Assembly: GCA_007118145.1 (NCBI GenBank) | Contig: SKSD01000021.1 | Coordinates: 1-41,821, forward strand | Source: Halobacteriales archaeon | GTDB taxonomy: Archaea > Halobacteriota > Halobacteria > Halobacteriales > SKSH01 | DNA length: 41,821 nucleotides | Reading direction: 5' to 3' | Shown here: positions 15,495 through 22,765 of the stretch, one piece after another | Numbering within the stretch: position 1 is the first letter of the stretch | Layout of the letters: each line of letters starts with the position of its first letter | Translations under genes and position numbers: made by a program | The notes under the pieces: generated by a model | Told to the model about the DNA's origin: nothing | The model's input: the letters and a program-made list of their open reading frames with translations, nothing else | The model's database searches: none

Positions 15495-16247
15495 ATGGTC
15501 GAGGTAGAACCGGTCATCGACGCCCCAGCGGCGACGGTCACGCTCGGTACACAGCGTCTACTGTTGATTGCGGATTATCACGCTGGCATCGAACTCGGGT
15601 TCCGTTACCGTGACGGGTTACATATACCCAGCCGGGCTGAGGGGCGTCGAGATAGCTTGCTCAGACTGGTCGCCGATACCGATGCGGACGAGCTCATCAT
15701 CATCGGTGACGCGATGCACTCGATCGGTGCACCAGCCCACGCCGAACGAGAGGAGCTCGAACAGCTGTCGGATGCCCTCCCCAGCGATGTCGACTTGTCG
15801 GTGGTGAAGGGCAATCACGACGGCGATATCGAGGATTGGTTCGACGTGGCGACGGTCTATGATGCACCTGGTGTCGTACGAGATGGCCTCGCACTTTCAC
15901 ACGGCCACACCTGGCCACCGAGAGAGGCACTTGATGCGGATGTACTGGTGATCGGTCACGAGCACCCTCGAGTTCGACTCGAGGACACCGTTGGAGGGTC
16001 GGACGTACATCGGGTTTGGCTCCGTGGGCGCCTCGATACCGAACTCATCGCAACTCACCATGGGATAGCAGACCCGGACACCCCGACCGACCTGGTCGTC
16101 ATGCCTGCTTTCAACGAGCTCTCAGGTGGGACATGGGTCAATGTCGAGGGTGAGCAGTTCCTTGTCCCGTATCTACCGGAGGGGGTGCACGACACGCGGG
16201 TCTACCTCCTCGATGGCACCCTGCTCGGCACGACGCTCGTTGCGTAG
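15495..16247 (+). CDS. rpe: Calcineurin-like metallophosphoesterase (COG1407, RPA operon type)
   Basis: A 250-residue phosphoesterase with the full two-metal motif series: ADYHAG (motif I), GDAMHS (motif II), KGNHDGD (motif III), LSHGHTW and GHEHPR. It corresponds to the ICC-like family found downstream of RPA and RPA-associated genes in Euryarchaeota. A nuclease or phosphatase role linked to single-stranded DNA metabolism is suggested by that context only. The start is the ATG seven bases after the rpap stop, so the two are almost certainly one transcription unit. Confidence 0.9.
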   Translation: MVEVEPVIDAPAATVTLGTQRLLLIADYHAGIELGFRYRDGLHIPSRAEGRRDSLLRLVADTDADELIIIGDAMHSIGAPAHAEREELEQLSDALPSDVDLSVVKGNHDGDIEDWFDVATVYDAPGVVRDGLALSHGHTWPPREALDADVLVIGHEHPRVRLEDTVGGSDVHRVWLRGRLDTELIATHHGIADPDTPTDLVVMPAFNELSGGTWVNVEGEQFLVPYLPEGVHDTRVYLLDGTLLGTTLVA

Positions 16248-16295
16248 AGCAGCGAGAGGATCAAACCAACGCAGATCCAACCGATCCTGAGATGG

Positions 16296-16315
16296 CAACA
16301 CGTACGTTCGTGTTG
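16296..16315. promoter_or_regulatory. Seven-base inverted repeat upstream of lhr
   Basis: CAACACG (16296-16302) and CGTGTTG (16309-16315) form a perfect dyad with a six-base spacer. It lies between the phosphoesterase stop and a TATA-like CTTATGC (16329-16335) that is 22 bases before the helicase ATG. It may be a terminator hairpin for rpe or an upstream control site for lhr. Confidence 0.45.
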
Positions 16316-16350
16316 TCTGAGCAACGACCTTATGCATCTATCATCGCTAG

Positions 16351-19188
16351 ATGGAGGCGATGAACGAGGGGGACGTCGCCGCCTTCACCCATCTCGGGCA
16401 GGCGGTTCGCGATGCGCTTTCGGCCAGAGGGTTCGAGGTTCCCACACAGCCACAACGCCTGGCCATCCCACCGATCGCCGAGGGGAGACATACCCTCGTT
16501 GTTGCCCCGACCGGGACCGGTAAGACAGAGGCGGCGATGTTACCGATCCTCGATGCACTCGTCACCGATGGGGAACGGACCGGTATCGGCGCACTGTACA
16601 TCACACCACTTCGAGCTCTGAATCGCGATATGCTCGAGCGTCTTGAGTGGTGGGGTGAACACCTCGGGTTAGATGTGCAGGTTCGCCATGGCGATACTGG
16701 CGATTATCGACGCCGTCAGCAGGCTGTCGACCCACCGGACGTGCTTATCACCACGCCAGAGACGGTCCAGGCAATGTTGACCGGGTCGCGATTGCGCGAG
16801 GGTCTCGCAACGGTCGAACACGTTGTCATCGATGAGGTACACGAACTGGCCGCCTCGAAGCGGGGGGCGCAATTGAGTGTCGCACTCGAACGGCTGGTCG
16901 ATCTTGCAGGAGAGTTCCAGCGGGTTGGCCTGTCGGCGACGGTCGGCAATCCCGACCTGGTCGCCGCCTTTTTGACTGGTGGTCGTGCATATGCGTTACG
17001 TCAGCTCGATATCGGTGGTTCGCTCGAGGTACACGTCCGTTACCCTGAGGTGGTTCAGGCTGACGAACCGCTTGCAGACAGGCTCTTGGTCGATCCGACG
17101 ATGGCCAGTCACCTCAGGGTGATCCTCGAGCTGGTCGATGCGCATCACTCGACACTCATCTTCGTCAACACGCGCCAGACGGCTGAGGCGCTTGGGTCGC
17201 GTTTCAATGCACTCGGTGCATCGATCGGTGTCCATCATGGTTCGCTCTCCAAGGCAGCCCGGCTCGAGGTCGAGGACGCGTTCAAGTCAGGCGAACTCGA
17301 CGGGCTCGTCTGTACCTCATCAATGGAGCTCGGGATCGACGTCGGCCATGTCGATCACGTCATCCAGTACGGCAGTCCCAGACAGGTGACCCGCATCGTC
17401 CAGCGCGTGGGCAGGGCCGGACACCGTGTCGGTGCGACGTCCAGGGGAACTATCATCGCGACCAATCCAGACGATGCGATCGAGTCGATTGTGATCGCCG
17501 AGCTAGCCAGACAGGGTAGTATCGAACCGGTCGAGATCCATGCTGAGAGTCTCGATACTGTGGCAAACCAGCTCGTGGGGATGACCCATAGCCGTGATGG
17601 TGTTTCACTCGATACCGCACTCGCCTGTTTCAACCGTACCCTGGCGTTCGCCGAACTCGATCGCACCGTGGTTGAGTTGGTCAGCGAGGAGCTCGCCTCG
17701 AATCGCGTCATCTGGTACGATCGAGAGGCAAACCGCCTCGAGACAGCAGGGCGCACCTGGCAGTACGTGTATGATAACCTCTCGATGATACCAGATGAGG
17801 CGACCTACGATGTCACCGATGTGGCCAGTGGTGGTAAGGTCGGTACCCTCGATGAGCGCTTTGTCGTTGGCTTTGCCGAACCCGGTGCCACCTTCATACA
17901 GGGTGGTGAGATGTGGCGCATCGTCACCCTTGAGGATGATGCTGTCCAGGTGGCACCGGTCGAAGATCCCACCGGTGAGGTCCCATCATGGGTTGGCGAG
18001 GAGATACCCGTGCCCGTCGGAGTGGCGACAGCCGTTGGACGGCTTCGTGGTGAGCTCGTCTCACAATCTGGCGGTCACACCGCATCCAACACAGGCATCG
18101 ATGCGCCTGAGTCACTCGCCGAGGCGTATCAGGTGTCACCCGATTTGCTTGAGCGGGTCATACCGGATATCACCGAGCAGTTGGCATACCCGGCACCGGT
18201 CCCGACTGACGAGCAACTGCTCATCGACGAGGCAGACGATACGATCACCGTCCACCACTGCGGTGGTCACCGCATCAACGAGGCTATCGGCCGACTCTTG
18301 TCCGCCCTGCTCGGACAGCGGACTGGGTCGTCGGTCGGACTCGAGAGCGATCCCTACCGCATCCATCTCACCGTCCCTCATGATATCGAGGCTGACACAG
18401 TTGCCGAGCTCTTGACCTCGGTCGACCCATCACATGTTGAACCGCTGCTTGAGATGAGTCTGCGTGGCTCACAAGAAGTCGGGTATCGCCTCGCCCACGT
18501 CGGCAAAAAGTTCGGTGCAATCGAGTCGATCAGAGCCAGGGGTCCCACCTCGTCGTGGCGTCGGTTGGTCGCCATCTTCGATGGAACGCCGTTGATCGAT
18601 GAGGCGATTCGTGAGCTGTTTCATGACGATCTTGATGCGGAGGGGGCGTCACGGTCGCTCCAGCAAATACAGGAAGGCGCGCTGGCCATCGAATCGGTTC
18701 GAGGTCCGACACCGCTTTCTACCTCGGGCAGACGCTCAGGTACGGAACTGCTCAGACCAGAACGTGCCGATGCGTCTGTGATCAAGACCGTCCGTGAACG
18801 GTTACACGATGCCGATGTTCGCCTGGTCTGTCTGCACTGTGATGATTACGACCAAGAGCGTACTATCGATGGACTCCCCCAACAGCCTCGATGCCCTCAC
18901 TGTGACTCGACCAGAATAGCCGCTGTCAGCCCATGGGCGGATGAACTCGTCGCGGCTCGAGACGGCAGAGACGAGGCGACAGAGGCAGACCGAAAGCGGT
19001 TGTATCGCAATGCGAGCCTCGTTCAGAGTCACGGAAAGCGAGCCATCATCGCGATGGCTGGGCGTGGTGTTGGACCGCAGACTGCAGCGAGAATCATCAA
19101 CAATCACCGTGAGGATGAGCGTGATTTCTATCGCGATATCCTCGCTGCTGAGCGGGAGTACGCACGGACCAGATCGTTCTGGGATTGA
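16351..19188 (+). CDS. lhr: Lhr-type ATP-dependent DNA helicase
   Basis: A 945-residue superfamily 2 helicase of the COG1201 Lhr group. RecA domain 1 has the Q-motif region TQPQRLAIP, Walker A APTGTGKTE (52-60), DEVHE (motif II) and SATVG (motif III). RecA domain 2 has STLIFVNTRQTAE, ELGIDVGHVDHVIQYGSP and QRVGRAGH (motif VI). The large C-terminal region includes the winged-helix and Lhr core and a zinc pair, CLHCD and CPHCD, near residues 829 and 849. Archaeal Lhr enzymes translocate 3' to 5' on DNA and are linked to replication-coupled repair. An ATG three codons downstream (16360) is an alternative start. It is 48 bases upstream of the decarboxylase gene. Confidence 0.94.
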   Translation: MEAMNEGDVAAFTHLGQAVRDALSARGFEVPTQPQRLAIPPIAEGRHTLVVAPTGTGKTEAAMLPILDALVTDGERTGIGALYITPLRALNRDMLERLEWWGEHLGLDVQVRHGDTGDYRRRQQAVDPPDVLITTPETVQAMLTGSRLREGLATVEHVVIDEVHELAASKRGAQLSVALERLVDLAGEFQRVGLSATVGNPDLVAAFLTGGRAYALRQLDIGGSLEVHVRYPEVVQADEPLADRLLVDPTMASHLRVILELVDAHHSTLIFVNTRQTAEALGSRFNALGASIGVHHGSLSKAARLEVEDAFKSGELDGLVCTSSMELGIDVGHVDHVIQYGSPRQVTRIVQRVGRAGHRVGATSRGTIIATNPDDAIESIVIAELARQGSIEPVEIHAESLDTVANQLVGMTHSRDGVSLDTALACFNRTLAFAELDRTVVELVSEELASNRVIWYDREANRLETAGRTWQYVYDNLSMIPDEATYDVTDVASGGKVGTLDERFVVGFAEPGATFIQGGEMWRIVTLEDDAVQVAPVEDPTGEVPSWVGEEIPVPVGVATAVGRLRGELVSQSGGHTASNTGIDAPESLAEAYQVSPDLLERVIPDITEQLAYPAPVPTDEQLLIDEADDTITVHHCGGHRINEAIGRLLSALLGQRTGSSVGLESDPYRIHLTVPHDIEADTVAELLTSVDPSHVEPLLEMSLRGSQEVGYRLAHVGKKFGAIESIRARGPTSSWRRLVAIFDGTPLIDEAIRELFHDDLDAEGASRSLQQIQEGALAIESVRGPTPLSTSGRRSGTELLRPERADASVIKTVRERLHDADVRLVCLHCDDYDQERTIDGLPQQPRCPHCDSTRIAAVSPWADELVAARDGRDEATEADRKRLYRNASLVQSHGKRAIIAMAGRGVGPQTAARIINNHREDERDFYRDILAAEREYARTRSFWD

Positions 19189-19237
19189 TGCGTTCACGAC
19201 CGAAACCGTATTGTCCCTCCCCGAGGCCGTGATTCCC

Positions 19238-19840
19238 ATGCGCATCGCACCGGGTGGGATCGAACTCGTCGCTGTCTTGTTCGCCCTCTCACTTGCCACA
19301 GCCATTGTCGGATTTCTCATCCCATCGGTGCTAATCGGGCTTTCCGGTGTCTTCTTACTGGTCTTCTATCGCGACCCGTCACGTCAGCCAGCGGGAACTG
19401 GCATCGTCTCCCCTGCCGATGGTCGGATACACTCGATCGATACGGGTGATGATGGCCGACTTCAGATGGTCATCTTCCTCAATATTTGGGATGTCCATGT
19501 CGTTCGCTCGCCATGGGATGGTCAGATCACCGATCGTCAACGAAGGAGTGGTTATCGCAGGCCGGCCTTCCTCGCCGGTGCGGCGAAGAATGCAGGTGTC
19601 GAGTATGCATTCGAGGATGGATTGGTGACATTACGTGCAGGGATGTTCGCAAGACGCGTCCGGCCATACCGCGAGGCTGGGTCGACTGTCGATCGTGGTG
19701 AGCGTATCGGTCATATCGCCTTTGGGAGTCGTGTCGATGTGACCTTCCCATCTGAGTTCGATCGTTCGCATCTCACCATCACCCTTGGTGAGCGGGTCAA
19801 GGCTGGATCGACCATCGTCGCCACTAAGCCAGCTGGGTGA
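19238..19840 (+). CDS. asd: Phosphatidylserine/archaetidylserine decarboxylase proenzyme, short form
   Basis: A 200-residue membrane-bound pyruvoyl enzyme, the size of the short Psd subfamily. It would decarboxylate archaetidylserine or phosphatidylserine to the ethanolamine lipid. An N-terminal hydrophobic segment (about 8-45) anchors it, then VSPADGRIHSI, the core VIFLNIWDVHVVRSPWDG and the processing site FGSRVDV (162-168), in which Ser164 should be cleaved to the pyruvoyl group. The ATG at 19238 gives MRIAPGG, the family start. The frame is open far upstream but that region is inside lhr and not Psd-like. Probably co-transcribed with lhr. Lipid specificity is inferred from the archaeal setting. 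Confidence 0.88.
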   Translation: MRIAPGGIELVAVLFALSLATAIVGFLIPSVLIGLSGVFLLVFYRDPSRQPAGTGIVSPADGRIHSIDTGDDGRLQMVIFLNIWDVHVVRSPWDGQITDRQRRSGYRRPAFLAGAAKNAGVEYAFEDGLVTLRAGMFARRVRPYREAGSTVDRGERIGHIAFGSRVDVTFPSEFDRSHLTITLGERVKAGSTIVATKPAG

Positions 19841-19908
19841 TCCAGTCTGAGCGGTGTCTCGAACACAAAGCGTTTGTATGCCGGGAAAACGTATGGGGTT
19901 ACTGACTG

Positions 19909-20898
19909 ATGGAGTTGACCAGACGACGTCTGCTGCTCTCTGGGGGCAGTGGTCTCGCGACGCTTGGCGCGGCGAGAGCGTCATATAACGTCGTTTTGGG
20001 GTACGATCCATTCACCGGCACGAACGTGGTCGAGCAGGATCTGGACCCACTCATCGAGGCAGACCTAGGCCCGAACGATGGACTGGTAGCTACGGTTGAG
20101 GATGTCACTATCGCTATCGAACAGGCATCGCTCACGGTGGGACACGACGGGGATACCACGGAGATCGCCATCACCGAAGACGGGTTAACCCGTGCTCGTG
20201 AGCTTGAGAGCGACCTCGGCCTCGGTGAGGCGGTGCTCTCCAAGCTTCTCGAAGATCTCGTCGCACTCGAACAGGGTGCGCTACGGTTCGTCTACCAGGA
20301 TTACAACGCCTTTTTCGACCGCCTCGCTGAGCACCGAACGAGACCATATACCGTCCAGGCCCTCCGAAGTGGTCGAACCGCCGAACCAGCGATGGTCGAG
20401 GGGTTCATCGGAGGTGACCCCGCCGATACACACGCACTGGTCGAAGACCTGGCAGATGCGTTTCGTGAACGATCCTATTACGATCTGCCTCGTTACGTGG
20501 CTGGTTCGGTGGAGGACAACGTCATCTTCGGTGCAACGGATTTGCGCCAACACTTCGAATCACCGACAGATTTCGAGGCACTCGAGACCGGAGCGACACG
20601 CGGCCTCTTCTGTTACGAACTCGTCTTCAGGTCGATAGAGGCCTTCCATTCGATACCGGCTACACAGCAGGTACAACCGGTCTTCACCGGATATGTCAGA
20701 AACAGTAGGCATAAACACGCATACACGAGCATCGCCAGTGTGCTCCGAGACGGTGATGAACTCGTCATTCCGGTCACGTTCGTCGACTATACGCGTGCTA
20801 CGCTCTATGATGACCTTCGGATTCGCTGGCTGGTCGGTGAGGGACTCGATGCCTACACCGAGCGACAACGGGCGACGGAGATATTCTGGTCGTGGTAG
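19909..20898 (+). CDS. Tat-exported protein of unknown function
   Basis: A 329-residue protein with a twin-arginine signal TRRRLLLSGG (4-13) followed by a short hydrophobic run, so it is probably exported folded. No lipobox or C-terminal sorting signal is seen. The mature part is acidic and mixed alpha/beta; I recognise no catalytic motif or known domain. An EDLVALEQGALRFVYQDYNA segment near residues 115-134 is likely helical. A possible TATA, TTTGTATG (about 19870-19877), lies upstream. It stands alone between the decarboxylase and a tiny zinc-finger gene. Confidence 0.7.
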   Translation: MELTRRRLLLSGGSGLATLGAARASYNVVLGYDPFTGTNVVEQDLDPLIEADLGPNDGLVATVEDVTIAIEQASLTVGHDGDTTEIAITEDGLTRARELESDLGLGEAVLSKLLEDLVALEQGALRFVYQDYNAFFDRLAEHRTRPYTVQALRSGRTAEPAMVEGFIGGDPADTHALVEDLADAFRERSYYDLPRYVAGSVEDNVIFGATDLRQHFESPTDFEALETGATRGLFCYELVFRSIEAFHSIPATQQVQPVFTGYVRNSRHKHAYTSIASVLRDGDELVIPVTFVDYTRATLYDDLRIRWLVGEGLDAYTERQRATEIFWSW

Positions 20899-20944
20899 AC
20901 AGGCAGGCTGTTAGTGATGCCCGATTACACTCGAACGTGAGTAA

Positions 20945-20956
20945 CGATTTTAGGGT
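20945..20956 (+). promoter_or_regulatory. TATA-like promoter of the 44-residue zinc-finger gene
   Basis: CGATTTTAGGGT is centred about 27 bases before the ATG at 20977, again predicting a leaderless mRNA. Its presence supports the small gene. Confidence 0.45.
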
Positions 20957-20976
20957 TTGCTCTCGCAGTGTGAGGT

Positions 20977-21111
20977 ATGGTAGGGGAGACCGAGCGCGAT
21001 GGCATGACCTGGTATGAATGTGAGCAGTGCGGTCTCCTTTTTGACAACCGTGATGATGCTCTACATCACGAGGAGAATTGCGATGCCGAGGAACCTGCGT
21101 ATATCCAGTGA
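20977..21111 (+). CDS. 44-residue zinc-finger protein (haloarchaeal, probable DUF7128 family)
   Basis: A very short gene with ECEQCG (Cys15 and Cys18) and HHEENC (His30, His31 and Cys35), a C2HC-type zinc-finger pattern. The start MVGETERDGMTWYECEQCG and the end EEPAYIQ are what I recall of a conserved haloarchaeal family of about this size (DUF7128 from memory). Third positions are mostly consistent with coding, and a TATA-like box is correctly placed. It is convergent with the small gene at 21122. The function is unknown; nucleic-acid or protein binding is a guess from the finger. Confidence 0.75.
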   Translation: MVGETERDGMTWYECEQCGLLFDNRDDALHHEENCDAEEPAYIQ

Positions 21112-21121
21112 ACACCGGCCT

Positions 21122-21379
21122 CTATGCTCGATCGTGTAACCTGCGCGTGTGTGCAGCTGCCTTTTTCTCAGCTGCTCGTTTCGTTGGTGTGATCTCATAA
21201 CGCACCTGTGTGACGTCATCACGATAGGCGAGTGCCTCCTTGATGACATCCCGGAGTGGCCCGTGCCCGATATCGATGACCGCACCCTCGTCATCACCGA
21301 ACTCGTAAACTCCGTATCTATCCGGAATCCCCCGGAGGATATCTCGTTCCAGGGGTTTCCATGCACGTCTCATCGGCAT
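21122..21379 (-). CDS. Small protein resembling a degenerate GIY-YIG domain (haloarchaeal DUF)
   Basis: An 85-residue protein. The segment YGVYEFGDDEGAVIDIGHG followed by LRDVIKEAL resembles the GIY ... YIG strands of a GIY-YIG nuclease, but the catalytic Arg and Glu are not evident, so it is probably a non-catalytic relative. It matches a haloarchaeal small family that I recall as DUF7508. The C-terminal half is lysine/arginine-rich helix (KRAAEKKAAAHTRRL). Starts at GTG 21385, ATG 21379 and ATG 21373 are all possible; the GTG overlaps the preceding stop as GTGA. It is co-directional and overlapping or nearly so with the DUF5796 gene, so they form an operon. Confidence 0.7.
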   Translation of the reverse strand: MPMRRAWKPLERDILRGIPDRYGVYEFGDDEGAVIDIGHGPLRDVIKEALAYRDDVTQVRYEITPTKRAAEKKAAAHTRRLHDRA

Positions 21380-21381
21380 CG

Positions 21382-21810
21382 TCACACATCCTCCTCGATG
21401 AGTTCGTAGGCACGTGAATCAAGCGGCCCCTCTGAGAAGACGAACAGTCGACCCTCGATCGCATCGTGTTCAACGTCGACGACGGCATGGTGGCCGTCCA
21501 TCTCGACTGATACACCGGGAAGCACGGCCGCCTCCTCATCACTGTTGAGGTTGATACGCCCGACACCACTCTCCTCGAGGATTTCACTTGCAGTATCGCG
21601 GTCGTTGACATAGACGAGGATACCCGCAGTCTCATCCGGTTCGACAAGGAGTACCTGTACGAGTCTCCCCGGGGCGGTCCGCAGCGGTGAGACAGTTGGC
21701 TCCGGAGTTGCCGGGTAGACTGTCTCTCTCCCGTCGAGGTACCGTACAGCGATACCGTCATCATCGATAGTGACGGCGAGCGTTGCTGGTGAGACCGTCT
21801 CGAATCCCAT
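21382..21810 (-). CDS. DUF5796 family protein
   Basis: A 142-residue acidic protein. The N-terminus (TLAVTIDDDGIAVRYLDGRE) and the middle (VLVYVNDR-like stretch ILVYVNDRDTASEILEE, then GVGRINL) fit the haloarchaeal DUF5796 family of unknown function. The C-terminal ~30 residues include LFVFSEGPLDSRAYELI. The open frame continues to 21999 but the added residues are not family-like and would overlap the shikimate kinase promoter, so ATG 21810 is used. It overlaps the next gene by four bases, suggesting translational coupling. Divergent from the shikimate kinase gene. Confidence 0.72.
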   Translation of the reverse strand: MGFETVSPATLAVTIDDDGIAVRYLDGRETVYPATPEPTVSPLRTAPGRLVQVLLVEPDETAGILVYVNDRDTASEILEESGVGRINLNSDEEAAVLPGVSVEMDGHHAVVDVEHDAIEGRLFVFSEGPLDSRAYELIEEDV

Positions 21811-21882
21811 TGTGAGATTGCTTAGTGAGACCGCGGCAAAACCGTGGCGATATGCGAGATCGTCAATACCCGTATCGGCAGT

Positions 21883-21890
21883 CGTATAAC
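21883..21890 (+). promoter_or_regulatory. TATA-like element of the shikimate kinase gene
   Basis: CGTATAAC is centred about 28 bases before the ATG at 21914. It supports that start over a GTG five codons upstream and suggests a leaderless mRNA. Confidence 0.5.
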
Positions 21891-21913
21891 CGTCACTTGT
21901 GAATTCTGCAGAT

Positions 21914-22765
21914 ATGCGTGGACGGGCATTCGCACCCGGGGGGATCTCACTGTGCAATGCCATGATCACCGGCAACGGTGCCACGGTCGCGATCGACAAG
22001 GGGGTAGAGGTCGAGGTGATGCTCGAGAGTGGGCGTAATGAGATTAGCGCTGAGGCGACCGATCAATCTACTGCGGACACCACGTTGGTTGAGACGTGTG
22101 TATCTCGCACACTTGCTTCACGCGGGCACGAACTCGGGGGGATCGTGCGGACGCACGCCGACCTCCCACCCTCTGTCGGATTGAAGACATCCAGTGCGAC
22201 CGCGAACGCCGCTATTCTCGCCACCTTGGCAGCACTCGGGACAGATGCAGACATCGATCGCAGCGAACTCGCCCACCTCGGTGTCGAGATCGCCCGTGAT
22301 GTCGGTGTCACGATAACCGGTGCGCTCGATGATGCCATGGCCAGTATGCTCGGTGGACTGGTGTTGAGCGATAATCGTCGAGACAGGATACTCGATCACC
22401 GCGAGCTGGATGCGGCAGTCGCGGTCGTCATTCCGGGTCAAGGTGACCCCTCCGCTTCGGTCGACGTGGCCAGCTTACAGCGTTTCGAGGCGGCTGGTGA
22501 GGTGGCGTTCGATGCAATCTGTGAGGGGCACTACGAGCTTGGGATGGTGATGAACGGTCTCATTGTATCAACCGCATTGTCCCTCGACGGCCGTGCGATT
22601 GTCGAGGGGTTGGCACATCTCGACGGGGTCACGGTCTCAGGTACCGGACCGTCTGTCGCCTGTATCGGGACTGAGCAGACAGTGCAGGCTGTCGCCGATG
22701 TGTGGGATGACCTCGGTCGGGTCATCCAGACACGCACACAGCACCGTGGTGCATCGATTTCTTAG
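21914..22765 (+). CDS. aroK: Archaeal shikimate kinase, GHMP type
   Basis: A 283-residue GHMP-superfamily kinase that phosphorylates shikimate in aromatic amino-acid synthesis; archaea use this fold instead of the P-loop bacterial enzyme. The family start is MRGRAFAPGGISLCNAM and ATVAID. The ATP-binding glycine/serine motif is PPSVGLKTSSATANAAILA (about 86-104), with GAL-type DDAMASMLGG (about 141) and the third motif VSGTGPSVACIG near residue 240. The ATG at 21914 is used on homology and on the TATA box 28 bases upstream. It ends sharing the bases TTAG (22762-22765) with the stop of the convergent PH-domain gene. No chorismate-mutase gene follows, unlike in some haloarchaea. Confidence 0.9.
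   Translation: MRGRAFAPGGISLCNAMITGNGATVAIDKGVEVEVMLESGRNEISAEATDQSTADTTLVETCVSRTLASRGHELGGIVRTHADLPPSVGLKTSSATANAAILATLAALGTDADIDRSELAHLGVEIARDVGVTITGALDDAMASMLGGLVLSDNRRDRILDHRELDAAVAVVIPGQGDPSASVDVASLQRFEAAGEVAFDAICEGHYELGMVMNGLIVSTALSLDGRAIVEGLAHLDGVTVSGTGPSVACIGTEQTVQAVADVWDDLGRVIQTRTQHRGASIS

Noticed and set aside
18941-19237. Longer N-terminus for the decarboxylase
   Set aside because: The stretch lies in the coding end of lhr in another frame; the MRIAPGG start at 19238 matches the family.
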